The position numbers and the translations under genes are program-made. Under the pieces are notes generated by a model that ran no database searches, was not told the origin of the DNA, and was given only the letters and a program-made list of their open reading frames with translations. From assembly GCF_037076555.1 (NCBI RefSeq), contig NZ_AP029023.1, positions 2,914,001-2,978,000 on the forward strand: a DNA stretch of 64,000 nucleotides, read 5' to 3'. Numbering within the stretch: the stretch's first letter is position 1; every line of letters starts with the position of its first letter. This DNA is from Methylophilus sp. DW102. Lineage in GTDB: Bacteria; Pseudomonadota; Gammaproteobacteria; Burkholderiales; Methylophilaceae. Below, one piece after another: positions 17,701 to 26,045 of the stretch.

Positions 17701-18847
17701 CTTCAGTGTAAGTACACGTATTTGTGTTGATGGCTGCACAATCGGTTCTTTCAGCACCCTTGCTGGTAGAGCCGGGCGCGGTATAACTGGTTTGGGCAGT
17801 CGTAATTTCCTGATATATCAGGCTGCCAGGAATATCCGTGTTATTCGTGGATAATTGTGTGGCCGTATAGCTGCCTCCCGACCCGGAAAAAGTCACTTGT
17901 ATCGGACTGGCCGGGTTGAGGGCATCCCCGGCAAAGGTACTAAAATCAAAACTACTGCCATTGTTGCTGATGACAACATTGCCTGCCAATTTGCAAGCGC
18001 CTGTCATGGAGGAGTTACAGAGATTATTTTGTACGCGGGTAGAGACCGTCGTGGCATCGGAGCTCGAAGTGGTCTCAGCAGACAGCAACTCAATATTATT
18101 GATTTTGACGCTGGTTACTTTCACCGAGCGACTGATATTAAAACTCAACCGGTAACGTGCAATTGGCTCCCTTAAAAAAATATACCGGTTGCTATCATTT
18201 ACGGTGGGGACGTCGTTGCGTATGCCTTGGCAACGGTCTTGCACGCCACTGCTGGAATCAAGCGCTCTTTTTTTGGAAGCAGTCTCCGAATTACACCAGC
18301 GCAAGGTGGCGGGATAATTGTAGGCAACGCCATTAATACTTGTTTTTGTTTTAGAAACTACACAACTGGTCAATGCCGGGGTGGTACAAAACTCTCCAGG
18401 TACATATGCGTAATAATAAGCGCTTCCACCGCGCGTAATATTGCCGTAATAAGTGCTGACGCCTTCTGAAAAGCCGCTATATGAGGTTTTATTGGCAAGG
18501 CTGGTCCCCAAATAATTGAGTGGCGTACTGTAAGTCACCTCAGGGTTGTAAAACTGGGTATTGTAGGCCGAGTTACTGAATAGCCAGTCAGGCGCGTCAT
18601 AGGTATATAAGGACCAGCCACTGTAATAAGTGCGGCCATCCGGGTCATCTGAGGCCCAATCTGGCGTGTAATTAAAGCCCATGCTGCCGGAGTTATCCAG
18701 CACAAACATCAGATTGGGTTTTACATCCGAGCTCCCGGAAGTTTGCAGCGGCATGGTGGCCAGGTCGAGAAACTCCGCCATGACCAAACCAGGCAATGCC
18801 AGTATCAGGAAAACAATTGTATGAATGCAACGTGTTGGTTTCATCAT
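14735..18847 (-). CDS. pilY1: Type IV pilus tip adhesin / assembly factor PilY1
   Basis: Large secreted protein (1370 aa) acting at the pilus tip in adhesion, mechanosensing and pilus extension. The signal peptide spans residues 1-24. The N-terminal von Willebrand A-like domain has the MIDAS motif DNSGSMG at 51-57. The C-terminal third is the family beta-propeller (AAVYVGANDGMLHAFNANDG, then GYFALDVTTPENPQVLWEF). A probable calcium loop GGDLNGNIWRF lies near residue 1135. Cys residues are scattered through the N-terminal half, as expected for a periplasmic protein. Last gene of the minor-pilin operon, 9 bases after pilX. Confidence 0.95.
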   Translation of the reverse strand: MMKPTRCIHTIVFLILALPGLVMAEFLDLATMPLQTSGSSDVKPNLMFVLDNSGSMGFNYTPDWASDDPDGRTYYSGWSLYTYDAPDWLFSNSAYNTQFYNPEVTYSTPLNYLGTSLANKTSYSGFSEGVSTYYGNITRGGSAYYYAYVPGEFCTTPALTSCVVSKTKTSINGVAYNYPATLRWCNSETASKKRALDSSSGVQDRCQGIRNDVPTVNDSNRYIFLREPIARYRLSFNISRSVKVTSVKINNIELLSAETTSSSDATTVSTRVQNNLCNSSMTGACKLAGNVVISNNGSSFDFSTFAGDALNPASPIQVTFSGSGGSYTATQLSTNNTDIPGSLIYQEITTAQTSYTAPGSTSKGAERTDCAAINTNTCTYTEEYTNFANWVTYYRTRMLAMKTAASQAFKALDSRYRVGFVTINNSSSNYLPLAPFDSSQKQSWYDKLFAVNPSGGTPLRTALANVGQHYAGKKTLGTDDPIQYACQSNFTLLTTDGYWNDPSNPTRINGSTAIGNQDGGSTPAPQFDSSNKSNTLADTAKYFYDTDIRDSTLSNCTGSLGSSVCGTATDYPKQNMVTLTLGLGIAGTLLYTDDYKTQTTGDFKDLSATPMRKNWPDPTLKENGTRIDDLWHAAVNAGGTYYSASNPKLLRESLAKGLSEIKSIQGASAAAAASSLAPTNGDNFQYVASYQSVKWTGNLEARTVNTNSLQTSETAVWCVENVAAEACTSPATAYTGPDSNLYCKTSNSTDSTCSNANGSLGSVLNFGDATACYVPIARSCDGKLKTQIGQRKIYFNNNNARADFKPGNLPAAYRTKLEEGYNALSQMKALPATDPKMTDTQKADKLVDYLIGNKTYEDNSMNTAPANRLFRERQATLGDISQSRPSYFRASNVDYLDPGYKAYKTWAKTRTAAVYVGANDGMLHAFNANDGTELWAFIPSPVIPNLANLADKEYGANYHTNYVNGSPVVTDICISACTGDNAEWRTILVSGLNGGGRGYFALDVTTPENPQVLWEFYAQPDGINNTLGYSFGNPMVTKMLDGRWVVLLTSGYNNGTNARKLNDGTFVANNPVGDGRGYLYVLDARTGSLLKTLTTGEGDAANPSGLAKISGYAEQMFENNTVLNVYGGDLNGNIWRFNINTNTVNKIASLTAGGGAAQKVTTQPELGKVDKNMVVMVGTGKFLEPADLTNTPQNSVYVFKDSGQTTPIGRSQLTTQVLSGDRTVSSTGTVNFDSGYGWVLDFPVGERVNLDPLLLNGALMMPTLVPSSEACSGAGYGWFNFFNYKKGGSLLPGGAISERMTTPAVGFNIVYDGNGVPHVVVTGSNDPTPQQLSLDDQIFGLSGSSKATVIFKQKSNGSYGTKQSWRELIQ

Positions 18848-18856
18848 TCCACCTGT

Positions 18857-19552
18857 TTAGTTGGAGATAAATGACTGCATATAAGTCACCGTATTTTTAG
18901 GGCCAGCAATACGCAAAGTAACCCGGTAGAGTGGCGAGTCCGAACTTGAGACGCAACGTTTGAACAGCTCCACGTTGTTGATATTGTGTGAGCAGTTTTC
19001 ACCATTGTTGGGCGAGCTGGCCATCATGCAGCGCGAGGCATTGGTGGCTGCACTGCCTGCATTGATTTCGGCATTGCTGAAGTTACACATGCGCTCAATG
19101 ACAAAGCGAATCTGATTACCCTGACGGTCCATGCCATTACGAATTTCGTCATTGCCGTCGGTCTGGTTAGGGACCTGGCTACTGTTGCTGTCATCCCAGG
19201 TCATGGTAGTGAGCTGCTTGCCATCACAAATCTGTGCATCCGGATTAGTATCAAACTGACTGCAGTTTGCGTAATAGCCCAGCTGCGGATGATGGGTGGT
19301 ACTGACCTCAAGCACGACGTTTTTGGCAATATATTCAGTAATTCCTTCTAGCACGACATTGGCCGTGGTCGTCGCGGATTGGCGATAGACGAGGTTGCCG
19401 GACACCAGCGCATTGGTATCTACGCTACGGATCAAGGCAACGGCGGCAATAGACATCACCGCCAGCGCCAGCAAGGCAAAAAACAAGACGATCCCTCGCT
19501 GTGCTAAGGGCAGCCGGGCTTGATTGGAAGGGGTATACGGATCAGAGCGCAT
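18857..19552 (-). CDS. pilX: Minor pilin assembly protein PilX
   Basis: Core minor pilin needed for pilus priming. I chose ATG 19552, which overlaps the pilW stop by 11 bases; the longer upstream frame is less plausible. The leader ends with the sequence QRGIVLFFALLALAVMSIAA: the prepilin cleavage site has Gly-Ile and the usual Glu5 is absent, as is common in PilX-type K-pilins. The first 60 residues match the PilX N-terminal domain (ALIRSVDTNALVSGNLVYRQ). Four or more Cys residues in the head suggest disulfides. Confidence 0.9.
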   Translation of the reverse strand: MRSDPYTPSNQARLPLAQRGIVLFFALLALAVMSIAAVALIRSVDTNALVSGNLVYRQSATTTANVVLEGITEYIAKNVVLEVSTTHHPQLGYYANCSQFDTNPDAQICDGKQLTTMTWDDSNSSQVPNQTDGNDEIRNGMDRQGNQIRFVIERMCNFSNAEINAGSAATNASRCMMASSPNNGENCSHNINNVELFKRCVSSSDSPLYRVTLRIAGPKNTVTYMQSFISN

Positions 19553-20681
19553 CACGATTCCAAAGAATATTTCTGAGAGGAATGTTGGCCTCAAAGGTCC
19601 GGTAGCGATACTGTTGCCATTGAGGCACCGCTGTTAAATCGACATTGGCAGGATTGGCATCTGCCTGCCATACACAGACCTTGGCGAGCCCGGCAACGGA
19701 ACCATTACATGCCTGGCTAACGGCTTTTTTCTGTAGATTACCATCCCTGGTCACCACCGCAATGCGGATGGCACGGATACGGTTTCTGTCGATGAGCGAA
19801 ATCGTGTCACCAAAGATGCCGGTGGCATCCACCCAGCGGTCAACCCGGTTTAAAAAGCCGGCAGCCGTGGCCGAGGGCGATGCAGGATCAATGGTGTCAG
19901 AGATGCCATATTGCGCCTGCAAGCTCACTATGTCACTGGCGACAGGGATCGCAGCGGCATTGGGGAAAGGATCTGTCCCTGGCGTGCCGCCGCTCCTAGT
20001 CAACTCCAGGTTGGCGCTGACGCGGTACTCATACTGGTTCCAGGCGCCCAGGCAAGAGAATCGTACCCAGTCAGCCCCGTTCAAAATCGTTACCGGGCTG
20101 GCGGTGGGTGGCGTATTGAGCTCGCTCAGCGTATTGATGGTCCGGTCAGCGTTTAACTTTTTCAGCCTGGCAAGACTACAATTGGGACTGCTCGGCGTTT
20201 GGTGATAAAGCACCACATCGTTTTCCTGGCAGCCAATCAGGCGGCCATCCAGGGTAGGCGTAGTAATCGTGCCCGTCGCACGCAGTGACGCACCTCCGCT
20301 GGCCGGATTACCATAGCGAATGCGCACAATATCACTGCCTGCGCCGCCATCCACAATCACCACGGGTGATAAATTGATGACGACGCCCCCTTGATTGATG
20401 GATGTATCGATCGGGCACAACAACGGGGATGGGTCTGAGCTGTTATAAAGCGGCAGTCCATATCCGGCATTCTGCGCATCACGCTGCATGTAGTACATGG
20501 CCAGCACGCCATTCGACTGCGCATCGCTACCGCCGGTAATGGCACGTTTTCTTGCTTCAAAACCGGTAAACAGGTTGCTGATCGCCAAAGTAGCTACCAG
20601 GCCAATCAGTAACCCGACCAGGAGCTCTACCAGGCTAAAGCCTGACTGCAAACGCTGTGATTTTGTGCCTGCCCTATTCAT
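19542..20681 (-). CDS. pilW: Minor pilin PilW
   Basis: Prepilin-like protein of 379 aa, part of the minor-pilin complex that initiates type IV pilus assembly and carries PilY1. The leader ends at SGFSLVELLVGLLIGLVATL, a type III signal with cleavage before Phe and Glu at mature position 5. The following MYYMQRDAQNAGYGLPLY block is a PilW hallmark. It starts 14 bases after pilV. Confidence 0.92.
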   Translation of the reverse strand: MNRAGTKSQRLQSGFSLVELLVGLLIGLVATLAISNLFTGFEARKRAITGGSDAQSNGVLAMYYMQRDAQNAGYGLPLYNSSDPSPLLCPIDTSINQGGVVINLSPVVIVDGGAGSDIVRIRYGNPASGGASLRATGTITTPTLDGRLIGCQENDVVLYHQTPSSPNCSLARLKKLNADRTINTLSELNTPPTASPVTILNGADWVRFSCLGAWNQYEYRVSANLELTRSGGTPGTDPFPNAAAIPVASDIVSLQAQYGISDTIDPASPSATAAGFLNRVDRWVDATGIFGDTISLIDRNRIRAIRIAVVTRDGNLQKKAVSQACNGSVAGLAKVCVWQADANPANVDLTAVPQWQQYRYRTFEANIPLRNILWNRDAL

Positions 20682-20695
20682 CTGCTGACCTTTGC

Positions 20696-21100
20696 TCAGG
20701 GCGAGACATCAAACAAATAGCTGGACGCATTAACTAAATGGCGCGTGCCGCCCGGCACTTGCCAGCCCACCGTGACGGTGATCATGCTGTTGGTGATGGC
20801 AGAAAAACTCAGGGTGCCGTTGGGTAACTGGGTTTTAATACTTTCCGTATCCACTTGGCTGACATAAGTCGCAGCATCACCGCCATAGGCCATCAGATTG
20901 GCAATATGGGTCTGTGCAATCAGCTGTGCCTCGGCACGGTAACGATTGTCACTGCTATTCTTGATCATGGCGCTTTGCAAGCCAACCAGGGCCAGCACCC
21001 CCATGCTAAAAATCACGACCGCCACCATCGCCTCAATCAATACAGATCCTGCTTGCTGGCCCAAGGTGGGTCGCGCCCTGTTAATGGATGTTTTTAACAT
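20696..21100 (-). CDS. pilV: Minor pilin PilV
   Basis: 134-aa prepilin. The leader contains AGSVLIEAMVAVVIFSMGVLALVGLQ, in which the -1 position is Gly, followed by Ser-Val-Leu-Ile-Glu, so Glu5 is kept. The start ATG at 21100 overlaps the end of fimU by 7 bases. The order and coupling place it in the minor-pilin complex with FimU, PilW, PilX and PilE. Confidence 0.9.
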   Translation of the reverse strand: MLKTSINRARPTLGQQAGSVLIEAMVAVVIFSMGVLALVGLQSAMIKNSSDNRYRAEAQLIAQTHIANLMAYGGDAATYVSQVDTESIKTQLPNGTLSFSAITNSMITVTVGWQVPGGTRHLVNASSYLFDVSP

Positions 21101-21606
21101 GCGCGGGTATCCCCAACCGTGGTCACAGCAGGATCGCAAACCTTGACGTTGCCGCCTGCCGCCAATGTCACTCTCAATGCTTTACGTTCTTCTGCCTTGA
21201 CCTGGCTGTTACTCACATTCACCATGGTCAGCGCATCCGGGCTGGCCGGGTCGCGCGTACCAAAACTGCTAAACACCGCGGTATAGTTATCTGCAGTCAC
21301 GGTGACATTGCTGGATGCGCCTTCGGTGGCGCTTTTCTGGGTGATGACCGCTGGGCAGGCTGGCGTGATAGCGACGCAGCCAATCTGCCAGGCACTGTTG
21401 GTTTGCAACGTGAATTTCACTCGACTATTACGCTTGATCGCTTCGGCACGTGATTGCTGCAGACCGTTTCTGACAGACTCGGCCACGGTTCTGATTTGCG
21501 AATTGCCAATCGCCGTCTGAAAAGCCGGGATGGCAATACTGGAGACCGCCACCATCACAACCACGGTGACGACCAGCTCAATCAAGGTAAAGCCTTGCTG
21601 CTGCAT
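21094..21606 (-). CDS. fimU: Minor pilin FimU/FimT (GspH-like)
   Basis: Type II secretion GspH/FimT-family pseudopilin, 170 aa. The short leader [20 protein letters not shown] has the cleavage site G-F and Glu5. I chose ATG 21606 because it forms a TAATG overlap with the pilE stop and gives the usual very short leader. The C-terminal end contains two Cys (KVCDPAVTTVGDTRAC) that probably pair. Confidence 0.88.
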   Translation of the reverse strand: MQQQGFTLIELVVTVVVMVAVSSIAIPAFQTAIGNSQIRTVAESVRNGLQQSRAEAIKRNSRVKFTLQTNSAWQIGCVAITPACPAVITQKSATEGASSNVTVTADNYTAVFSSFGTRDPASPDALTMVNVSNSQVKAEERKALRVTLAAGGNVKVCDPAVTTVGDTRAC

Positions 21607-22016
21607 TAGCAACTTCCTGAGGATGAAGTCAGCCAGCAAGTGGCGCCAGTGGTGCCGTCGTAAATAGAGGTCTTGGCGTTATCCTGGTTGACGGTAAATG
21701 AAAAATTACCCATGTTCTGCGCTGATTTGCCTGTCGCTTTCAGGGTGTAAGTCGTCGCTGACTGGTTATCAATCGAGTAATCGAAATACTTGGCATCACT
21801 TGGGTTGCAGACAAAGCCCACATAGGTAAAGTTATCCTGGTAAAACTGTTCGACCTGCACACGGCAATTGGCCAGATTGGCAGGTGCCTCAGCCGCATTG
21901 CCACTTTTGACATAATCCTGGTAACCCGGCACGGCAATGCTGGCGAGCAAGCCGATAATGGCCACCACCACCATGACTTCAATCAGACTAAAGCCTTGTT
22001 GTAAAAGACGCTTCAT
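21606..22016 (-). CDS. pilE: Pilin PilE (minor or major type IV pilin)
   Basis: 136-aa type IV pilin heading the pilE-fimU-pilV-pilW-pilX-pilY1 operon. Leader [20 protein letters not shown] shows prepilin cleavage after Gly8 with Phe1 and Glu5. The globular head has three Cys, two near the C-terminus ([11 protein letters not shown]). Its place at the head of a minor-pilin operon suggests a PilE-type minor pilin; it could still be the main pilin, since no other pilin gene is in view. Confidence 0.92.
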   Translation of the reverse strand: MKRLLQQGFSLIEVMVVVAIIGLLASIAVPGYQDYVKSGNAAEAPANLANCRVQVEQFYQDNFTYVGFVCNPSDAKYFDYSIDNQSATTYTLKATGKSAQNMGNFSFTVNQDNAKTSIYDGTTGATCWLTSSSGSC

Positions 22017-22198
22017 GAATATCCCCTTTTTGCACAGCCTTATCATGCAAACAGCGATTCTTCCTGTCTAGCAGTAGCCGACTAGCGGTTAACTCTGGCC
22101 GACAAACGGTAGACTTGGCCCAAGCGCGCGCGACCAGGGATGGGCCAGCGCAGCTTTAGTGGTAAAATCTGGCTTTATTTTGATTGGACGCCAGGATC

Positions 22199-22339
22199 AT
22201 GTTTGCCAGCTCTACAAAATTAATAGCACTTGCCCTGCTGTTATGCACCCTGGGTGCTTGTGGCCTCAAAGGCAATTTGTATCTTCCCGAGCGTCAGTAT
22301 CCTCAACCACAACCGCCATCAGACAAGTCGCCATCGTGA
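22199..22339 (+). CDS. lptM: LPS-translocon maturation lipoprotein LptM (YifL-like)
   Basis: 46-aa lipoprotein. The signal peptide MFASSTKLIALALLLCTLGA ends in a lipobox L-G-A-C with lipidated Cys21, then GLKGNLYLPERQ, which is the conserved LptM core. LptM helps LptD fold correctly in the outer membrane. The TGA stop overlaps the GTG start of lysA (GTGA), and lptM-lysA is a conserved pairing in proteobacteria. Confidence 0.88.
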   Translation: MFASSTKLIALALLLCTLGACGLKGNLYLPERQYPQPQPPSDKSPS

Positions 22340-23580
22340 TCCCGTTTTCAACCCAACAAGGCCTGCTACATGCCGAAAATGTAGCCTTGCGTGATATTGC
22401 GCAAACCCACCAAACCCCCACCTACGTCTATTCGCGGGCGGCACTCACGCAGGCGTTTGAGCGTTTTGCCGCTGGGCTGCGTGGGCATGACCATTTGGTC
22501 TGTTTTGCCGTGAAGGCCAACCCTAGCCTGGCGATACTGAATCTGTTTGCCCGCCTGGGTGCCGGCTTTGACATTGTGTCTGGCGGAGAGCTGGCCCGTG
22601 TAATTGCAGCTGGCGGTGACCCGAAAAAAGTCGTGTTCTCTGGCGTTGGAAAATCCCACGCTGAAATTGAGGCCGCCCTTGAAGCGGGGATCTATTGCTT
22701 TAACGTAGAGTCTATCAATGAGCTGGACCGTATCCAGCAAGTGGCGGCTCGCCTGGGTAAACAGGCCCCGGTTTCGTTGCGGGTCAATCCAAATGTGGAC
22801 GCAAAAACCCACCCCTATATCTCTACCGGCCTTAAAAATAACAAGTTTGGCGTGGCATTTGAAGATGCACTGGCTTTGTATGAAAAAGCGGCACAATTGT
22901 CCAACATTGCCGTGCATGGCGTCGATTGCCATATCGGCTCGCAGATTACCGAGCTATCGCCGTTTCTAGATGCGCTGGATAAAGTCCTTGGTTTAGTGGA
23001 TGCGCTGGCGGCCAAAGGCATCCCTATTCAGCATATTGATGTCGGCGGCGGCGTAGGCATTACCTACAGTGACGAAGCCCCGCCGGACTTTGCCGCCTAT
23101 ACGGCCGCCATCCTGCAAAAACTGGCGGGCAGAAACGTCAAGGTGTTGTTTGAACCCGGCCGCGCGCTGGTCGGCAATGCAGGCGTATTACTGACCAAAG
23201 TCGAATACCTCAAGCCAGGTGAGACCAAAAACTTCGCCATCGTCGATGCCGCCATGAACGACCTCATGCGCCCCGCCTTGTACGACGCTTTTCACAATAT
23301 CACGACCATTGCCCCGTCTACGGCACCCACTGCCGTCTATGAAATCGTAGGTCCCGTCTGCGAAAGTGGTGACTTTTTGGGCCATGACCGGACACTGGCA
23401 ATTGCAGAAGGCGATTATCTGGCCATACACTCTGCCGGTGCTTATGGCATGAGCATGGCCAGCAACTACAACACGCGTGCACGTGCCGCAGAAGTACTGG
23501 TCGACGGCGATCAGGTGCATGTGATTCGCGAGCGCGAGCAGATTGCTGATCTGTTTAAACTGGAGCGCATCTTGCCGTAA
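22336..23580 (+). CDS. lysA: Diaminopimelate decarboxylase
   Basis: Final step of lysine synthesis: meso-diaminopimelate to L-lysine with PLP. I chose GTG 22336, overlapping lptM, giving 414 aa, the normal size; an upstream frame would run through lptM. Pyridoxal Lys is in CFAVKANPSLAIL (near residue 60). Other motifs are VDCHIGSQI, the phosphate loop VGGGVGITY, EPGRALVGNAG and the active-site Cys in PVCESGDFLG. Confidence 0.96.
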   Translation: MIPFSTQQGLLHAENVALRDIAQTHQTPTYVYSRAALTQAFERFAAGLRGHDHLVCFAVKANPSLAILNLFARLGAGFDIVSGGELARVIAAGGDPKKVVFSGVGKSHAEIEAALEAGIYCFNVESINELDRIQQVAARLGKQAPVSLRVNPNVDAKTHPYISTGLKNNKFGVAFEDALALYEKAAQLSNIAVHGVDCHIGSQITELSPFLDALDKVLGLVDALAAKGIPIQHIDVGGGVGITYSDEAPPDFAAYTAAILQKLAGRNVKVLFEPGRALVGNAGVLLTKVEYLKPGETKNFAIVDAAMNDLMRPALYDAFHNITTIAPSTAPTAVYEIVGPVCESGDFLGHDRTLAIAEGDYLAIHSAGAYGMSMASNYNTRARAAEVLVDGDQVHVIREREQIADLFKLERILP

Positions 23581-23618
23581 CATTGGCCGTCATTGCAATT
23601 TTTCAGCAGTAATCAACA

Positions 23619-23655
23619 AAAAACCGAAGCATTTGATTGCTTCGGTTTTTTTATT
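23619..23655. terminator. Bidirectional terminator between lysA and purU
   Basis: The stem ACCGAAGC/GCTTCGGT with an ATTTGATT loop has an A-run before and a T-run after it. It separates two convergent genes. Confidence 0.9.
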
Positions 23656-23671
23656 GTTATAAAGATACGTG

Positions 23672-24526
23672 TTAATCAAAAATCACGGTCTTGTTCGCAT
23701 AAAGCAAAATACGATGTTCAATATGCCAGCGCACGGCTTTGGATAACACAACCCGCTCCAGATCACGACCTTTCTGGATCAGGTCTTCGACCTGGTCACG
23801 GTGAGAAATACGCGCCAGATCCTGCTCAATAATAGGGCCCTCATCCAACACCTCAGTCACATAATGACTGGTGGCGCCAATCAGCTTTACGCCACGCTCA
23901 AAGGCACGGTGATAGGGGCGCGCGCCGATAAAGGCTGGCAAAAATGAATGATGGATATTGATAATTCGCTGAGGATAGCGCGCGACAAACTCGGGGGACA
24001 GAATTTGCATGTATCTTGCCAGCACAATCAGGTCAATCTTGTGTTGGTCAAACAAGGCAAACTGCTGCGCCTCGACGTCGGCTTTGGTCTCTTTGGTCAT
24101 CGGCAGATAGTGAAACGGGATGCCATAGAACTGCGCCAGTTTCTCCGTATCTCTATGATTGCTGATAATGAGCGGAATCTCGCAGGCCAGCTCGCCACTA
24201 TGATGACGGTGCAGCAGGTCTACCAGGCAATGATCATATTGCGACACCATGATCGCCATGCGTGTTTTTTGCTCAGACAATTTGAGTTGCCAGGTCATGG
24301 CAAAGCGTTGCGCCACCGGGCCAAACGCCTGCTCGAAATCGGCCACGGCCACATTGAAATTGGTCAGGTCCCACTCGACGCGCATCAAAAACAGATTATT
24401 TTCCGCATCCTGATGCTGGTCTGCGTGTAAAATATTGGCATTGTGCTCATACAAAAATTGCGCAATCGCCGCCACAATCCCTTTGGTATCCGGGCAGGTA
24501 ATCAGCAAGGTAGCAGTGTTTTTCAT
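23672..24526 (-). CDS. purU: Formyltetrahydrofolate deformylase
   Basis: Hydrolyses 10-formyl-tetrahydrofolate to formate and tetrahydrofolate, balancing one-carbon pools; in a methylotroph this links folate to formate oxidation. The ATG at 24526 gives 284 aa, the family length. An N-terminal ACT domain ([20 protein letters not shown]) is followed by the formyltransferase fold with IISNHRD, the catalytic His in [13 protein letters not shown], and the Asp in [12 protein letters not shown]. Divergent from ispH. Confidence 0.95.
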   Translation of the reverse strand: MKNTATLLITCPDTKGIVAAIAQFLYEHNANILHADQHQDAENNLFLMRVEWDLTNFNVAVADFEQAFGPVAQRFAMTWQLKLSEQKTRMAIMVSQYDHCLVDLLHRHHSGELACEIPLIISNHRDTEKLAQFYGIPFHYLPMTKETKADVEAQQFALFDQHKIDLIVLARYMQILSPEFVARYPQRIINIHHSFLPAFIGARPYHRAFERGVKLIGATSHYVTEVLDEGPIIEQDLARISHRDQVEDLIQKGRDLERVVLSKAVRWHIEHRILLYANKTVIFD

Positions 24527-24643
24527 AACATGGGCTTTAAGCGAGCAACAAAAATGCAGATTATACCTGATGCCTGCCAGCCCTTGTGGTTGAGCTTGGC
24601 AGTTGCAGGCGCAGACAGCAGTAGACTCTTGACGGAATTGATT

Positions 24644-25606
24644 ATGCAAACAGAAGTGACACCTGAGATCGTATTGGCCAACCCGCGTGGCTTTTGTGCG
24701 GGGGTAGACCGTGCCATTATTATTGTCGAACAGGCACTCGAAAAATTCGGCGCGCCGATTTATGTGCGCAATGAAGTGGTTCACAACAAATTTGTCGTCG
24801 GTCAATTGCGCGACAAAGGCGCCATTTTTGTCGATGATCTGGAAAAAATTCCGGCAGGCAGCATTGTGATTTTTAGTGCGCATGGCGTTTCCAAAGCGGT
24901 GCGCGCAGAGGCAGAGTCGCGCGGCCTGACGGCGTTTGACGCCACTTGTCCGCTGGTGACCAAGGTGCATATCGAGGTCGCCAAAATGCGTAAAGATGGT
25001 CTGGAGATCATTATGATCGGCCACAAAGGCCATCCAGAAGTCGAAGGCACCATGGGCCAGTCCGAGGCTGGCATGTATCTGGTGGAAACCCCGGAAGAGG
25101 TGACCGCCCTCACTGTCACCGACCCTGACAAACTGGCCTATGTGACACAAACCACCTTATCGGTGGATGACGCCACTCAGGTCATCAACGCCCTCAAAAC
25201 ACGCTTCCCCAACATTAAGGCACCCAAAAGCGATGATATTTGCTATGCCACGCAAAATCGGCAGGACGCGGTGAAAATCATGGCCAAAGACTGTGATCTG
25301 GTGATTATTGTCGGCTCACCCAATAGCTCTAACTCAAACCGTTTGCGTGAAGTTGCCAAAAACCAGGGCGTAGAAGCTTATATGGTCGATAATGCCAGCC
25401 ACCTGCAAGCAGGCTGGTTACAAGGTAAAAAGAAAATCGGCATTTCTGCCGGTGCCTCAGCCCCTGAGGTGTTAGTACAGGAAGTGATTGCTGCTTTGAA
25501 AAACATGGGGGCTAACCAGGTGGAAGAGTTGCAAGGGGTAGTGGAAAACGTCGTGTTCCAGCTGCCCAAAAACCTGGTCAATGCAGAGAAGCGCAGCACG
25601 GTTTAA
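24644..25606 (+). CDS. ispH: 4-hydroxy-3-methylbut-2-enyl diphosphate reductase
   Basis: Last step of the MEP isoprenoid pathway, an iron-sulfur enzyme making IPP and DMAPP. ATG 24644 gives 320 aa. The three cluster Cys are in [20 protein letters not shown] and [11 protein letters not shown]. The active-site region EGTMGQ and the SNSNRL diphosphate-binding motif are also seen. An upstream in-frame extension exists but would overlap the purU start region and is not supported. Confidence 0.97.
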   Translation: MQTEVTPEIVLANPRGFCAGVDRAIIIVEQALEKFGAPIYVRNEVVHNKFVVGQLRDKGAIFVDDLEKIPAGSIVIFSAHGVSKAVRAEAESRGLTAFDATCPLVTKVHIEVAKMRKDGLEIIMIGHKGHPEVEGTMGQSEAGMYLVETPEEVTALTVTDPDKLAYVTQTTLSVDDATQVINALKTRFPNIKAPKSDDICYATQNRQDAVKIMAKDCDLVIIVGSPNSSNSNRLREVAKNQGVEAYMVDNASHLQAGWLQGKKKIGISAGASAPEVLVQEVIAALKNMGANQVEELQGVVENVVFQLPKNLVNAEKRSTV

Positions 25607-25618
25607 ACGCTTGCCGCA

Positions 25619-25647
25619 TTGATTGGCTGGCCGTCCCTTGCTAAGAT
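25619..25647 (+). promoter_or_regulatory. Putative sigma-70 promoter of the tRNA-Thr gene
   Basis: TTGATT (25619-25624), a 17-base spacer, then TAAGAT (25642-25647). A start near 25654 would put the tRNA about 18 bases downstream. Matches are four of six and five of six to consensus, so moderate support. Confidence 0.45.
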
Positions 25648-25671
25648 TGGCAAACAATGTTCGCCTTGTTT

Positions 25672-25747
25672 GCCGGTGTAGCTCAGTTGGTAGAGCGGTT
25701 CATTCGTAATGAAAAGGTCGGGGGTTCGATTCCCTTCTCCGGCACCA
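25672..25747 (+). tRNA. tRNA-Thr (anticodon CGT)
   Basis: 76-base cloverleaf with encoded CCA. D-arm AGCTCAGTTGGTAGAGC, anticodon loop TTCGTAA and T-loop TTCGATT are all in place. The acceptor arm GCCGGTG / CTCCGGC pairs except for a U6-U67 mismatch. Resembles other bacterial tRNA-Thr(CGU). Confidence 0.95.
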
Positions 25748-25781
25748 TCCACACATCAAAAAATTCCGACCGGCCACCGGC

Positions 25782-25813
25782 AAAAAAAAGCCCAAGCCAT
25801 TTCAGCTTGGGGC
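25782..25813 (-). terminator. Minus-strand terminator downstream of the czc operon
   Basis: The stem GCCCAAGC/GCTTGGG-G-C has one bulge and is followed on the minus strand by an eight-U run (A-run 25782-25789 on plus). It would stop czcCBA read-through before it runs antisense into the tRNA. The rest of the 25748-26043 gap holds no gene that I can support. Confidence 0.7.
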
Positions 25814-26007
25814 AAGCAATATCCTCGGGAAAGGATAGTCGGGAAACTCGCATGTGATTGTTGTTAACTGCCATTGCGATTGAATTCCACTACACTGATT
25901 CACGTATGCATGATTTGTGCCAAATCATTTAAACAGTCCAAGCACTTGATTTTAATTGAATAAATCTAGACATGGGGCGCACTCGCCCACACGAATTGAT
26001 TGATATC

Positions 26008-26045
26008 AACCACCAATCTGGTTTAATAGAACCAAATTGGTGGTT
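26008..26045 (-). other. Long hairpin overlapping the czcA stop codon
   Basis: A 10-bp perfect arm (AACCACCAAT at 26008-26017 with 26036-26045) is extended, after one mismatch, by TGGTT/AACCA around a six-base loop. There is no U-run, so it is more likely a 3'-end stabiliser or Rho-assisted stop than an intrinsic terminator. Confidence 0.6.
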
